Positions 1 to 8,874 are shown, counted from the stretch's first letter. The stretch: 64,000 nt of DNA from Pelagibius marinus (GCF_014925385.1 NZ_JACSDK010000013.1:186001-250000); one strand, 5' to 3'. Notes: generated from the letters alone by a model not told the origin. Numbers and translations: made by a program.

Positions 1-83
1 CATATTTTTAACAGGTGATATGACTTTTCTGGTATATAAATCCTCTGCGGCCCTTTGGCCGAAAAAACTGGGAGAACAAGGCC

Positions 84-1097
84 TTGTCGGACGCGGCCGA
101 CCGTATCGCCCGGCGCCTGAAGCTGCCGCATCTGCGGCTCACCCTGGCGCTGGCCAACACCGGCCAGATCTCCGCCGCGGCGCGGGCGCTCAACATGTCG
201 CAGCCGGCGGCCTCGCGCATGCTGGCGGAGATGGAGCGCATCCTCGGCGCCCCGGTCTGCCTGCGCGGCCCCAAGGGCGTGCACCTCAGCGAGACCGGCG
301 GCGCCCTGGCGGAGCGCGCCCGGCGCATCCTCACCGAGCTCTCGGAGGCCGGGCGCGACGTGGTGGAGATCAGCGCCGGCATGGCCGGGACGGTTTACAT
401 CGGCGCGGTCACGGCGCCCGCCATCAACCTGGTGGTGCCGGCCCTGCAGCGCCTCAAGGCGGAGCATCCGACCCTGGAAGCCAACGTGGAGGTCGGCACC
501 TCCGACGTCCTGGTGCCGCGCCTGCTGGAAGGCCAGCTCGACTTCGTCATCGGCCGCGTGCCGGGCCACATGGACCTTGCCTCCTTCGACGTGCGGCCGG
601 TGCAGGGCGAGATGGTGCGGCTGCTGGTGCGCCACGACCATCCCCTGGCCGGCGAGCGCCGGGTGGCGCTGGCGGCGCTCACCGACTTCGAGTGGGTCAT
701 GCAGCCGCCGGGCACGCCGCTGCGCCGGGCGATGGACTACAGCTTCGCCATCCACGGCCTGCCGCTGCCGCGCGTGTCCCTGGTCTCCACCTCGATCCTG
801 CTGTCGCTCAGCATGGTGCGGCGCTCCGACGCCGTGGTGCCGGTCTCCGATGAGACGGGGGCGCTGCTCGCCGGAACGCCGGGGCTCAGCCCGGCCGTCA
901 CCCTGCTGGACCTGGCCGAACGCATCGACGTCAGCCCCTACGCCATGATCACCCGCGCCGGCCGCCACCTCTCGCCGACGGCGAGCCTTTTCTATGAGGA
1001 GATCGGTCGCTTGATCGACGACCAGGCGGAAGGCCGCGTCGCCGCGCGCCAGGGCCTGGCAGGGCACAGCGGCTGGCAGGGCGGCTACCCGGAATAG
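84..1097 (+). CDS. LysR-family transcriptional regulator
   Basis: DNA-binding regulator of about 337 residues. The N-terminal winged HTH (about residues 12-72, with the recognition stretch MSQPAASRMLAEMERIL) is followed by a LysR substrate-binding domain (about 100-310). The start used is TTG, preceded by GGGAGAACAAGG; no better ATG precedes the HTH. The helix ALANTGQISAAARAL is typical of GbpR/CbbR-like LysR proteins of aromatic or sugar-acid pathways, but the effector cannot be told. The gene runs convergently into a second LysR gene, and its own target is probably to the left of the window or unlinked. Confidence 0.9.
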   Translation: MSDAADRIARRLKLPHLRLTLALANTGQISAAARALNMSQPAASRMLAEMERILGAPVCLRGPKGVHLSETGGALAERARRILTELSEAGRDVVEISAGMAGTVYIGAVTAPAINLVVPALQRLKAEHPTLEANVEVGTSDVLVPRLLEGQLDFVIGRVPGHMDLASFDVRPVQGEMVRLLVRHDHPLAGERRVALAALTDFEWVMQPPGTPLRRAMDYSFAIHGLPLPRVSLVSTSILLSLSMVRRSDAVVPVSDETGALLAGTPGLSPAVTLLDLAERIDVSPYAMITRAGRHLSPTASLFYEEIGRLIDDQAEGRVAARQGLAGHSGWQGGYPE

Positions 1098-1104
1098 CCC
1101 CCTT

Positions 1105-1127
1105 GCGGCGGACAATCCCACCGCCGC
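1105..1127. terminator. bidirectional hairpin between convergent LysR genes
   Basis: GCGGCGG at 1105-1111 pairs with CCGCCGC at 1121-1127 around a 9-nt loop. It fills the 30-bp gap between two convergent stop codons and could terminate either transcript. There is no clear T-run, so this is a position-based call. Confidence 0.5.
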
Positions 1128-1976
1128 TCAGCCTGCCCGCGCAAAATAGCGGCGCACGATAGCCAGCAGCCTGCGGTGGACGTGGCGGTGGCGCAGGTGG
1201 GTGGCCAGGTAGACCGTCTGCGGGATCGGCGCCACGTCCTCGACGTAGCGGCAGGTGCCGGCCGCCACCAGGTCGCGCGCCGATTCCTCCAGCACGAAGG
1301 CGCTGCCGCCCAGCGCGCTCAGGAGCCCGCAGACCGCGGCGCTCTGGCCGCTGGCCACGGGGGCGTCGGGGAAGTCCTGCACCACCTGGCGGTGGGCCCT
1401 GTCGAAGGCCGGCGAGTAGTTGGCGAAGATGTAGCGCTCGCGGTCGACCTCGGCGAGGCGCGCCGCCTGGGTGCTGACCATGCGGTAGGCGATCTCGCCG
1501 ACACTTTCGTAGTGCAGGTCGGGCAGGTGGCGCGGTGTGAAGAGGACCGCCAGGTCAAGCTCGCCGGCCAGCACGTCGGCGCTCATCTGGATGGAGTAGT
1601 CGAGCTCGATATAGAAGGATGTCTCCGGCAGCGCCTTGCGGAACTCGGAGACCCAGTCGCCGATGTGGCTGGCGGCGAGATCGTTCTGAATGCCGATGCG
1701 CAGCAGCTGGGCGAAGTCGCCGCTGCGCTTCACCGCGCGCCGGGCCTCGTTCCACTCTCGGCGCATGGCGCGGGCGTGGTCGACCAGCCGCTGGCCGGCG
1801 GCGGTCGGCTGCGTGCCCGCGCGGCTGCGGGTGAAGAGGCGCTTGCCGAGCGCGGTCTCCAGGGATTTCACCCGGCTGGACACCGTCGACTGGGTCAGGC
1901 CCAGGCGCTCCGCGGTGCGGTTGAAGCTGTTGGTCTCGATCAGGTCGAGGAAGGTGTCGAGAAGCTCGATCTGCAT
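1128..1976 (-). CDS. LysR-family regulator divergent from the DMGDH/MttB pair
   Basis: 282-residue LysR protein starting MQIELLDTFLDLIETNSF; the HTH covers about residues 1-62 (FNRTAERLGLTQSTVSSRVK) and the effector domain follows. A GTG/ATG four codons upstream (1988) is an alternative start. It is transcribed divergently from the flavin dehydrogenase at 2115, with a LysR-type T-N11-A palindrome between them, so it is the likely local activator of the dehydrogenase and MttB-family pair. The long opposite-strand open frame through 4412 is only a GC-rich shadow; family membership of this part is clear. Confidence 0.9.
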   Translation of the reverse strand: MQIELLDTFLDLIETNSFNRTAERLGLTQSTVSSRVKSLETALGKRLFTRSRAGTQPTAAGQRLVDHARAMRREWNEARRAVKRSGDFAQLLRIGIQNDLAASHIGDWVSEFRKALPETSFYIELDYSIQMSADVLAGELDLAVLFTPRHLPDLHYESVGEIAYRMVSTQAARLAEVDRERYIFANYSPAFDRAHRQVVQDFPDAPVASGQSAAVCGLLSALGGSAFVLEESARDLVAAGTCRYVEDVAPIPQTVYLATHLRHRHVHRRLLAIVRRYFARAG

Positions 1977-2011
1977 GGTCACCCCCATTGCCGGGATTAT
2001 CGGCCAGTCTA

Positions 2012-2026
2012 ATCGAATTTCTCGAT
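2012..2026. promoter_or_regulatory. LysR-type T-N11-A palindrome
   Basis: ATCGA-ATTTC-TCGAT, a perfect inverted repeat containing T-N11-A, lies in the 138-bp divergent gap between the LysR gene (start 1976) and the dehydrogenase (start 2115). This is the usual position and shape of a LysR recognition site. A second perfect inverted repeat, CTGCCGA-AA-TCGGCAG (2076-2091), sits closer to the dehydrogenase and could be a 5'-UTR hairpin or another operator. Confidence 0.55.
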
Positions 2027-2114
2027 CAATAAACCGTCGTCGAATCAATTGAAGCCGCCGCGAAGCCGCCGGATACTGCCGAAATCGGCAGGTCCCAAAG
2101 CGAGCGGGGGAAGC

Positions 2115-4568
2115 GTGAACGAGACCAAGAGCGGCCTTCCGGCCCAGGCCCGGGTGGTGATCATCGGCGGTGGGGTGGTCGGTGTGTCGGCGCTCTACCA
2201 TCTGGCGAGAGCCGGCTGGACCGACTGCATCCTCCTGGAGAAGAACGAGCTGACCGCCGGGTCGACCTGGCACGCGGCGGGCAACGTGCCGACCTTCTCG
2301 TCCTCCTGGTCGATCATGAACATGCAGCGCTATTCGGCCGAGCTCTACCGCAGCCTCGCCGAGGCCGTGGACTATCCGATGAACTACCACGTCACCGGCT
2401 CGCTCCGCCTCGGCCACACGCCTGAGCGCCTGCGGGAGTTCAAGCGGGTGGTCGGCATGGGCCGCTACCAGGGCATGGAGCTCGACATCCTGACGCCGGA
2501 GGAGATCCGCGGGCGCTATCCCTTCGCCGAGACCCACGAGTTGGCCGGCGCGCTCTACGATCCCTACGACGGCGACATCGACCCGGCGCAGTTGACGCAA
2601 GCACTTGCGAAAGGCGCCCGCGATCTGGGGGCCACCATCGCGCGCTTCTGCCCGGCGACCGGCGTGCGCCGCGACAAGGACGACTGGGTGGTCTCCACGC
2701 CCAAGGGCGAGATCCACTGCGAGATCGTGGTCAATGCCGCCGGCTACTACGCGCGCGAGGTCGGCAAGTGGTTCGGGCGCGACGTGCCGATGATGGTGAT
2801 GAGCCACCAGTACCTGCTGTTCGACGCTATCCCGGAGCTGGCGGCCTGGTCGGCGGAGACCGGCCGCAAACTCCCTCTTCTTCGCGACGTCGACAGCTCC
2901 TACTATCTGCGCCAGGAAAAGGACGGCATGAACCTCGGCCCCTACGAGCGCAACTGCCGGGCCCACTGGATCGCGCCCGACGACCCCATGCCGGAGGACT
3001 TCTCCTTCCAGCTCTTCCCCGACGACCTCGACCGCCTGGAGTGGTACGTCGCCGACGCCATGGAGCGGGTGCCGGTCCTTGCCGAGGCGGGCCTCTCCAA
3101 GATTATCAACGGCCCGATCCCCTATACGCCGGACGGCAATCCCCTGATCGGGCCCATGCCCGGCGTGCCCAACGCCTTCGAGGCCTGTGTCTTCACCTTC
3201 GGCATCTGCCAGGGCGGCGGCGCCGGCAAGGTGCTGGCCGAGTGGGTCACCGAGGGCGAGACCGAATGGGACATGTGGTCCTGCGACCCGCGCCGCTTCA
3301 CCGCCTTCTGCGACCGCGACTACTGCATCGCCAAGGGCATGGAGGTCTACGGCCACGAATACGCCATCCACTTCCCGCACCATGCCTGGCCGGCGGGGCG
3401 CGATAAGAAGCTCTCGCCGATCCACGAGCGCCTGAAGGCGGCGGGTGCCCAGTTCGGCGCCTACAACGGCTGGGAGCGCGCCGACTGGTTCGCGCGGCCC
3501 GGTGACGACACCAGCGAGGAAGCCACGCAGACTTTCCGGCGCGAGGGCGCCTGGTTCGCCGCGGTGCGCGAGGAATGCCTGGCGGTGCGCGACGGGGTGG
3601 GGCTGCTCGACCTGCCGGGCTTCTCCCGCTTCAATCTTGAAGGCGCCGGCGCGGCCGAGTGGCTGTCGCAGCAGATCACCGGCGCGGTGCCGCCGCCGTG
3701 CCGCATCGGTCTCGCCTACTTCGCCGACCGGGGCGGGCGTATCGTCACCGAGATGTCGGTGGCGCGGCATTCGGAGACCCTGATGACTCTCATCACCGCC
3801 GCCGCGGCCCAGGCACACGATTACGAGCTGCTGAAAGGTCGGTTGCCGGCGGGGCTCTCCCTGACCGACGAGACCGAAGGCACTTCGACGCTGATCCTCA
3901 GCGGACCGCAGTCCCGGGAAATCCTGGCAGCGGTCTGCGAGGCCGATCTCTCGCGTCCCTGGCTGACTCACCAGACGGCGCAGATCGCCGGGAAATCCGT
4001 GGACCTCATCCGCGTTTCCTTCGCCGGTGAACTGGGCTGGGAAGTGCATGCCGCCGTCGATGACCTGCCCGACGTCCACGCGGCGGTCACCGAAGCGGGG
4101 CAGCCGCTCGGTCTGAAGCCCTTCGGCATGTTCGCCCTCGACAGCCTGCGCATCGAGAAGGGCTACCGCGCCTGGAAGGGCGACCTCTCCACCGACTACA
4201 CGATGCTGCAGGCCGGGCTCGAGCGCTTCATCCGGTGGGACAAGCCGGACTTCGTCGGCAAGGCGGCCCTGCTGGCGGAGCGCGGGAAGGGGCCCACAAA
4301 GCGTTTCGTCACTCTCGTCGTCGAGGCGGGCGACTGCGACGCGCCCTACATGTCGACCCTGTGGCAGGGCGACAGCGTGGTCGGCGAGACCACTTCCGGC
4401 GCCTGGGGCCACCGCGTCGGCAGGTCCGTCGCCCTGGGAGTCCTGCGCAGCGACTTGGCGGCGGCGGGAACGCGTCTGGAAGTGGAGATCTTCGGCGAGC
4501 GCTGCGCCGCCGTCGTCCAGCCCGAGGGCCCGCTGTGGGACCCCCGCAACGAAAGGCTGAAGTCGTGA
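2115..4568 (+). CDS. FAD-dependent dimethylglycine/sarcosine dehydrogenase-type protein with GcvT domain
   Basis: 817-residue flavoprotein of the DMGDH/SARDH family, which oxidatively demethylates N-methyl amino acids and passes the one-carbon unit to tetrahydrofolate. An ADP-binding motif GGGVVG lies at residues 18-23. GSTWHAAG near residue 52 matches the segment carrying the covalently flavinylated His in DMGDH. The DAO domain fills about 10-380 and aminomethyltransferase GcvT N and C domains fill about 430-810. The start is set at GTG 2115 (preceded by GCGGGGGAA) because family length and the FAD motif fit; an in-frame upstream extension to 2049 is possible. Its stop overlaps the next gene's GTG by 4 bp, implying translational coupling. 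The exact substrate (dimethylglycine, sarcosine or another N-methyl compound) is not determined. Confidence 0.9.
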   Translation: MNETKSGLPAQARVVIIGGGVVGVSALYHLARAGWTDCILLEKNELTAGSTWHAAGNVPTFSSSWSIMNMQRYSAELYRSLAEAVDYPMNYHVTGSLRLGHTPERLREFKRVVGMGRYQGMELDILTPEEIRGRYPFAETHELAGALYDPYDGDIDPAQLTQALAKGARDLGATIARFCPATGVRRDKDDWVVSTPKGEIHCEIVVNAAGYYAREVGKWFGRDVPMMVMSHQYLLFDAIPELAAWSAETGRKLPLLRDVDSSYYLRQEKDGMNLGPYERNCRAHWIAPDDPMPEDFSFQLFPDDLDRLEWYVADAMERVPVLAEAGLSKIINGPIPYTPDGNPLIGPMPGVPNAFEACVFTFGICQGGGAGKVLAEWVTEGETEWDMWSCDPRRFTAFCDRDYCIAKGMEVYGHEYAIHFPHHAWPAGRDKKLSPIHERLKAAGAQFGAYNGWERADWFARPGDDTSEEATQTFRREGAWFAAVREECLAVRDGVGLLDLPGFSRFNLEGAGAAEWLSQQITGAVPPPCRIGLAYFADRGGRIVTEMSVARHSETLMTLITAAAAQAHDYELLKGRLPAGLSLTDETEGTSTLILSGPQSREILAAVCEADLSRPWLTHQTAQIAGKSVDLIRVSFAGELGWEVHAAVDDLPDVHAAVTEAGQPLGLKPFGMFALDSLRIEKGYRAWKGDLSTDYTMLQAGLERFIRWDKPDFVGKAALLAERGKGPTKRFVTLVVEAGDCDAPYMSTLWQGDSVVGETTSGAWGHRVGRSVALGVLRSDLAAAGTRLEVEIFGERCAAVVQPEGPLWDPRNERLKS

Positions 4569-6118
4569 CCGCTGCCGAACAGAGCTCCCCGGAAAAACGA
4601 AGCCGCCGGAGCGGCGGGCGGGCGGCGCGCCAGGCGCTGCGCGCCGCGCCCCTGGCGCAGGACCTGCGCCCGGTGCGCGCCGGCTTGACCGGCGGCCAGT
4701 ACAGGCCGCTGACAGAGGAGGGCGTGCAGCGCATCCACGCGGCGGCCCTGGATGCCCTGGAGACCATCGGGCTGGCCGATGCGCCGCGTTCCGGCGTCGA
4801 GGCCATGACCGCGGCGGGGGCCGTCGAAGGCGACGACGGGCGCCTGCGCTTTTCCCGCGCCCTCGTCGAGGACATGCTGGCCCTGGCCGCGCGCAACATC
4901 ACCCTGCACGGCCGCGACCCGGCCCACGACCTGGAGCTTTCCGGCAGCCGCGTGCACTTCGGCACCGCCGGGGCGGCGGTCCACGTGGTCGACGTGGAAC
5001 GGCGCGAGTACCGTGACTCCACGGTGCAGGACCTCTACGACGCCGCGCGCCTCACCCAGGCCCTCGACAACGTCCATTTCTTCCAGCGCGCGATGGTCTG
5101 CCGCGACATCGCCGACAACTTCGAGCTGGACATCAACACGCTCTATGCCTGCTGCGCCGGCACGGCGAAGCACGTGGGCACCAGCTTTTCCGATCCCACC
5201 CATGTCGCCGGCGGCTTCGACTTCCTGCACCTGCTCGCCGGCGGCGAGGCGGCCTGGCGGGCGCGGCCCTTCGTCTCCAACTCCAACTGCTTCGTGGTGC
5301 CGCCGATGAAGTTCGCCACGGAGAGCTGCATCGCCATGGAGGCCTGTATCCGCGGCGGCATGCCGGTGCTGCTGCTCTCGGCCGGGCAGGCGGGCGCCAC
5401 CGCCCCGGCGCCGCTGGCCACCGCCATCGTTCAGGCGGTGGCGGAGTGCCTGGCAGGCGTGGTCTACGTGAACGCCGTCGCGCCGGGGCATCCGGCGATC
5501 TTCGGCACCTGGCCTTTCGTCTCGGACCTGAGGACCGGCGCCATGTCCGGCGGCTCGGGCGAGCAGGCTCTGCTCACCGCCGGCTGCGCCCAGATGCACC
5601 ACTTCTACGGCCTGCCCGGCGGCGCCGCTGCCGGCATGGCGGATGCCAAGCTGCCGGACATGCAGGCCGGCTGGGAGCAGGCCATCTCCAACGTCATGGC
5701 GGGACTGAGTGGGCTCAACATGGTCTACGAGGCGGTCGGCATGCATGCCTCGCTGCTGGGCTTCTGCCTGGAGTCCCTGGTGCTGGGCGACGACATGCTG
5801 GGCCAGGTCCTGCGCTGCGTGCGCGGCATCGAGGTGAGCGAAGATGCCGTCAGCCTGGAGGCCATGCGCGAGGTCTGCCTGAGCGGGCCGGGCCACTACC
5901 TGGGCCACGCCCAGACCCTGGGCCTGATGCAGACGGAGTACGTCTATCCGGCGGTGGCAGACCGCAGCAGCCCCAAGGGCTGGGCCGAGGCCGGCAGGCC
6001 GGACCTGATTGAGCAGGCGACGGCACGCAAGAATCGTCTGCTCGCGGAATCCCAGGCGCCCTTCATCGACCCGGCGACCGACGCGGTGCTGCGGGCGGCC
6101 TTCAAGATCCATCTCTAG
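4565..6118 (+). CDS. MttB-family (trimethylamine methyltransferase-like) protein, non-pyrrolysine
   Basis: 517-residue member of the MttB superfamily (COG5598), whose characterised members transfer a methyl group from quaternary or tertiary amines to a corrinoid protein. The frame is open throughout with no internal amber codon, so it belongs to the non-pyrrolysine branch that includes glycine betaine methyltransferase MtgB. Features are the N-terminal LTGGQYRPLTEEGVQRIH, central glycine-rich strands and the C-terminal HYLGHAQTLGLMQTEYVYP. GTG at 4565 overlaps the stop of the DMGDH-like gene (GTGA), so the two are co-translated. No corrinoid protein or reactivase gene is nearby. A role in demethylating a betaine ahead of the dehydrogenase is inferred. 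Confidence 0.85.
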   Translation: MTAAEQSSPEKRSRRSGGRAARQALRAAPLAQDLRPVRAGLTGGQYRPLTEEGVQRIHAAALDALETIGLADAPRSGVEAMTAAGAVEGDDGRLRFSRALVEDMLALAARNITLHGRDPAHDLELSGSRVHFGTAGAAVHVVDVERREYRDSTVQDLYDAARLTQALDNVHFFQRAMVCRDIADNFELDINTLYACCAGTAKHVGTSFSDPTHVAGGFDFLHLLAGGEAAWRARPFVSNSNCFVVPPMKFATESCIAMEACIRGGMPVLLLSAGQAGATAPAPLATAIVQAVAECLAGVVYVNAVAPGHPAIFGTWPFVSDLRTGAMSGGSGEQALLTAGCAQMHHFYGLPGGAAAGMADAKLPDMQAGWEQAISNVMAGLSGLNMVYEAVGMHASLLGFCLESLVLGDDMLGQVLRCVRGIEVSEDAVSLEAMREVCLSGPGHYLGHAQTLGLMQTEYVYPAVADRSSPKGWAEAGRPDLIEQATARKNRLLAESQAPFIDPATDAVLRAAFKIHL

Positions 6119-6161
6119 GCGCGGTCGACAGCCACGGGCGGCTGCGCCTATCCTTCTGCCC

Positions 6162-6530
6162 ATGACCTACGAGGAGTTCAACGCCTTCTGCGCCGCCCTG
6201 CCGGCCACCACCCACGTGGTGCAGTGGGGCGGCTCGGACGTCTGGAAGGTGGGCGGCAAGGTCTTCGCCATCGGCGGTTGGGACGGCGAGGACGGCCAGC
6301 CGCGCTTCACCTTCAAGGTCTCGCCGCTGTCCTACGACGTCCTGAAGGAGCAGCCGGGCCTCCGCCCCGCGCCCTATCTCGCCTCGCGCGGCATGAAGTG
6401 GATCCAGCACTACGACACCCCGGGCCTCGATGACGAGGCCCTGCGGGACTACCTCAAGGAATCCCACCGCCTGGTTTCCCTGGGGCTCACCAAGAAGCTG
6501 CAGCGCGAACTGGGCCTTAACCAAGGCTGA
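6162..6530 (+). CDS. MmcQ/YjbR-family protein
   Basis: 122-residue small protein of the MmcQ/YjbR (CyaY-like fold) family, often annotated as DNA-binding but without an established function. Family hallmarks are visible: TYEEFNAFCAALPATT near the N-terminus, the strand WKVGGKVFAIGG, FTFKVSP, APYLASRGMKWIQ and the C-terminal helix with ESHRLVSLGLTKKLQRELGL. It starts 44 bp after the MttB-family gene in the same direction and may be the last gene of that transcript. Nothing links it to methylamine metabolism beyond position. Confidence 0.85.
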   Translation: MTYEEFNAFCAALPATTHVVQWGGSDVWKVGGKVFAIGGWDGEDGQPRFTFKVSPLSYDVLKEQPGLRPAPYLASRGMKWIQHYDTPGLDDEALRDYLKESHRLVSLGLTKKLQRELGLNQG

Positions 6531-6565
6531 GGGTGGCCCGGGCGCTTCGGCGGCCAAATGGAAGG

Positions 6566-7339
6566 CTAGAGCGCCAGTTGCCTGCGTTTGCGGGCCGAGA
6601 GCTCGCGCCTCTGCTGTTCTTCGCCCTTGCGGATCGATTTCTCCACGAAATCCAGATGAGCTCTGGCGGCCTGCGCGGCGCGCTGCGGATCGCCTTCGAT
6701 AATCGCCTTTGCGATGGCCTCGTGTTGATCCAGCAATGCCTTGCCAGAGCCGTCCATGGAGCGCAGCAGGTCGCGATTGTAGAAGAGGCCTTGCCGGGTC
6801 AAGTCATAGATCGATGCCATCATGTGAATAAGCGTGACGTTGTGGCTGGCATCGACGACTGCCGCATGAAGGCGGAAGTCGGCGTGACGCGCCCCTTCTT
6901 CGTCGCCTTTCTCCCAGCATTCCTTCATATCGCCGATGATCTCGGCGAGACGTTCCTTGTCCGACGTGGTTGCGCGCTCGGCGGCCAGGCGCGCCGCAAA
7001 GGCCTCCTGCTCGCTCCGGTACTCGAGGTAGTCGTAAAAGGCTTCGCCGTGCCGGGCATAGAGCGACAGCAGGGCGGGTGACATCGCCCGGCCCGTAAGC
7101 GGCGCGATGAAGGTGCCTTCGCCGTGCCGCACCACCACGAGATTGCGGTCTTCGAGTACTTGCAGCGCGTCACGCAGCTTCGGGCGTGACACCCCCATCA
7201 TCTCGGCCAATTCCCGTTCGGAAGGGAGCTTCCGCCCTTCCTTCAGGATGCCGTCGACGATCATTGATTCGAGCTGTTCGACGACCACTTCGGCGATCGT
7301 CTCGTGGCCAACGCGCTCGAAGGGGGTTGCTGGTTCCAT
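6566..7339 (-). CDS. GntR-family (FadR/LldR-type) regulator
   Basis: 257-residue regulator. The winged HTH spans about 10-75 (KLPSERELAEMMGVSRPKLRDALQVL) and the all-helical FCD effector domain about 95-235, with the metal-ligand pattern of FCD proteins (D/H around RHADFRLHAAVVDASHN). It is divergent from the TRAP and lactate-dehydrogenase genes and resembles LldR/PdhR-type repressors, so repression relieved by a 2-hydroxy or 2-oxo acid is the likely mode. Putative sites built on GGTAAAT are in both promoters (7377-7384 near its own start, 7598-7614 near the TRAP gene), suggesting autoregulation. Confidence 0.9.
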   Translation of the reverse strand: MEPATPFERVGHETIAEVVVEQLESMIVDGILKEGRKLPSERELAEMMGVSRPKLRDALQVLEDRNLVVVRHGEGTFIAPLTGRAMSPALLSLYARHGEAFYDYLEYRSEQEAFAARLAAERATTSDKERLAEIIGDMKECWEKGDEEGARHADFRLHAAVVDASHNVTLIHMMASIYDLTRQGLFYNRDLLRSMDGSGKALLDQHEAIAKAIIEGDPQRAAQAARAHLDFVEKSIRKGEEQQRRELSARKRRQLAL

Positions 7340-7597
7340 GCCTGGTCACCCTCATCAGGGAACTTGTTGTTCACAATATTTACCAGTCGGCTGCGGATTT
7401 CAAGGGCGCCGTCCGTCCACCTATCGCTCGATAGCGGTGAGGCTAATTCCCTGATTTTAACCGGAAATGCTTGACGCTCCACCGCTCGATCGCGTGCTCC
7501 TCCGCGCGGCTCCACTCACCACCCTCGTCTCTGCGTGCCGACTCGCGGCAAAGAACGAAATCATAAGAGGTAAATTAAATTGTTGACTGAGCATAGT

Positions 7598-7614
7598 GGT
7601 AAATAATATTTACC
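7598..7614. promoter_or_regulatory. perfect 17-bp palindrome, putative GntR operator of the lactate/TRAP unit
   Basis: GGTAAATAATATTTACC is a perfect palindrome 10 bp after a TTGACT -35-like hexamer (7583-7588), so a bound protein would cover the -10 area. Half-sites recur as GGTAAATT at 7569-7576 and TATTTACC at 7377-7384, the latter just ahead of the divergent GntR gene. The rest of the 335-bp divergent region (7340-7674) shows no other feature. Confidence 0.6.
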
Positions 7615-7674
7615 TATGCTCTGACGCCTAAGGCCGCCTGCAGATGGCCGATGTTCAAACAGAGGAGGAGTTCA

Positions 7675-8727
7675 ATGAAAAAAATTCTGATTTCCATAAC
7701 CGTCGCTGCGTCGGTACTTGCCGCGCCGGCGGCATCGGCGGCCGAGAAGCTGCTGCTGAAGACCCCGATCGCCTTTTCCACCGCGCTGCCTGGCCTCGGC
7801 TCGCCGATCCCCCGCGTGGCCGAGCAGCTGGATCTGATGTCCGGCGGCAAGCTGAAGATGAAGGTTTACGAACCCGGCAAGCTGGTTCCGCCCTTCGAGA
7901 TCCTGGACGCAGTCTCATCCGGCAAGATCAACTCGGGCTACACCACCGCCGGGTACTGGGCCGGCAAGATCCCGGCCGCATCGCTGTTCTCCGCCGTGCC
8001 TTTCGGGCCGGAGGCCGGCGAATACATGGCCTGGCTCTACTACGGCAACGGCCTGGACCTTTATCAGGAGATGTACGACCAGGCCGGCTTCAACGTGAAA
8101 GTCACTCCCTGCGCCATCATCGCGCCGGAGACCTCGGGCTGGTTTGCGAAGGAGATCAACGGCCCTGAAGACCTGAAGGGCCTGAAGATGCGGTTCTTCG
8201 GACTGGGCGGCAAGGTGATGCAGAAACTCGGCGTCGCCACGTCGCTTTTGCCCGGCGGCGAGATCTTCCCGGCGCTGGAAAAGGGCGCGATCGACGCGAC
8301 CGAGTTCTCGATGCCCGCGGTTGATGCGCGTCTCGGCTTCCACAAGCTGGTCAAGTTCAACTATTTTCCCGGCTGGCACCAGCAGGCGACCGTGTTCGAA
8401 CTGCTGATCAACAAGGATGTCTGGAAAGAAACCTCGGACCAGCACAAGGCGATCATCGAGAACGCCTGCAAAGCCTCGATGGCCGACAGCTATGCCGAGG
8501 GTGAAGCGGTTCAATATGCCGCCATGAACGACAACGTCGAAAACAACGGCGTGACGATCAAGACCTGGAGCAAGGAGATGCTCGACCTGTACCGGGCAGC
8601 CTGGCAGGAGGTCGCCAAGGAAGAAGCGGCGAATGACGCCTTCTTCGCCAAGGTTCTGGCGGACATGAACCAGTTCCGCGACGGCTACGCGATCTGGAAG
8701 GCCAACGCCTTCCTGCCGCGCCAGTAG
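7675..8727 (+). CDS. TRAP transporter substrate-binding protein (DctP, TakP/lactate type)
   Basis: 350-residue periplasmic binding protein with a Sec signal peptide (MKKILISITVAASVLAAPAASAA, cleavage after ASA). The mature part resembles TakP and the lactate-binding TRAP proteins: LKMRFFGLGGKVMQKLGV, LPGGEIFPALEKGAIDA and YFPGWHQQ, where the conserved Arg and the aromatic/acidic residues bind the carboxylate, usually with a metal ion. The start ATG at 7675 has a strong GAGGAGG site just upstream. It forms a unit with the fused DctQM and the lactate dehydrogenase, so lactate or another 2-hydroxy/2-oxo acid is the likely ligand. Ligand identity is inferred from context. Confidence 0.9.
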   Translation: MKKILISITVAASVLAAPAASAAEKLLLKTPIAFSTALPGLGSPIPRVAEQLDLMSGGKLKMKVYEPGKLVPPFEILDAVSSGKINSGYTTAGYWAGKIPAASLFSAVPFGPEAGEYMAWLYYGNGLDLYQEMYDQAGFNVKVTPCAIIAPETSGWFAKEINGPEDLKGLKMRFFGLGGKVMQKLGVATSLLPGGEIFPALEKGAIDATEFSMPAVDARLGFHKLVKFNYFPGWHQQATVFELLINKDVWKETSDQHKAIIENACKASMADSYAEGEAVQYAAMNDNVENNGVTIKTWSKEMLDLYRAAWQEVAKEEAANDAFFAKVLADMNQFRDGYAIWKANAFLPRQ

Positions 8728-8736
8728 GGGCCACCC

Positions 8737-8760
8737 GGCGCAGGCCGCCTGGCCTGCGCC
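8737..8760 (+). other. strong intercistronic stem-loop after the TRAP binding-protein gene
   Basis: GGCGCAGGCC (8737-8746) pairs perfectly with GGCCTGCGCC (8751-8760) around a 4-nt loop, 9 bp after the dctP stop. A second palindrome, GGCGGGGCCCCGCC, follows at 8773-8786. There is no T-run. Such hairpins commonly protect the binding-protein mRNA and lower expression of the downstream membrane gene; that role is inferred here. Confidence 0.65.
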
Positions 8761-8874
8761 GGTCCGACCCGAGGCGGGGCCCCGCCCGGCGCCCCTTCAC
8801 CTTAACGCGGACGAAAATGGGCGCATCGCGGCGGCGCCGATAGGTGCGTGAACGCTTGCGCCAAGGAGGATGCG

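Noticed and set aside
2049-2114. N-terminal extension of the DMGDH-like protein
   Set aside because: Residues before the GTG at 2115 are Arg/Pro-rich without family match, and a ribosome-binding site precedes 2115.
1988-4412. Very long minus-strand open frame upstream of the LysR gene, antisense to the dehydrogenase
   Set aside because: GC-rich shadow frame; only the part 1128-1976 has family motifs and the plus strand encodes an obvious dehydrogenase.
4565-6118. Pyrrolysine-encoding mttB
   Set aside because: The frame has no internal TAG codon and no pyl genes are present.
4346-6163. 605-codon minus-strand frame antisense to the MttB-family gene
   Set aside because: Composition is typical of an antisense shadow (His/Gly/Arg/Val-rich), with no motifs; the plus frame is a clear enzyme.
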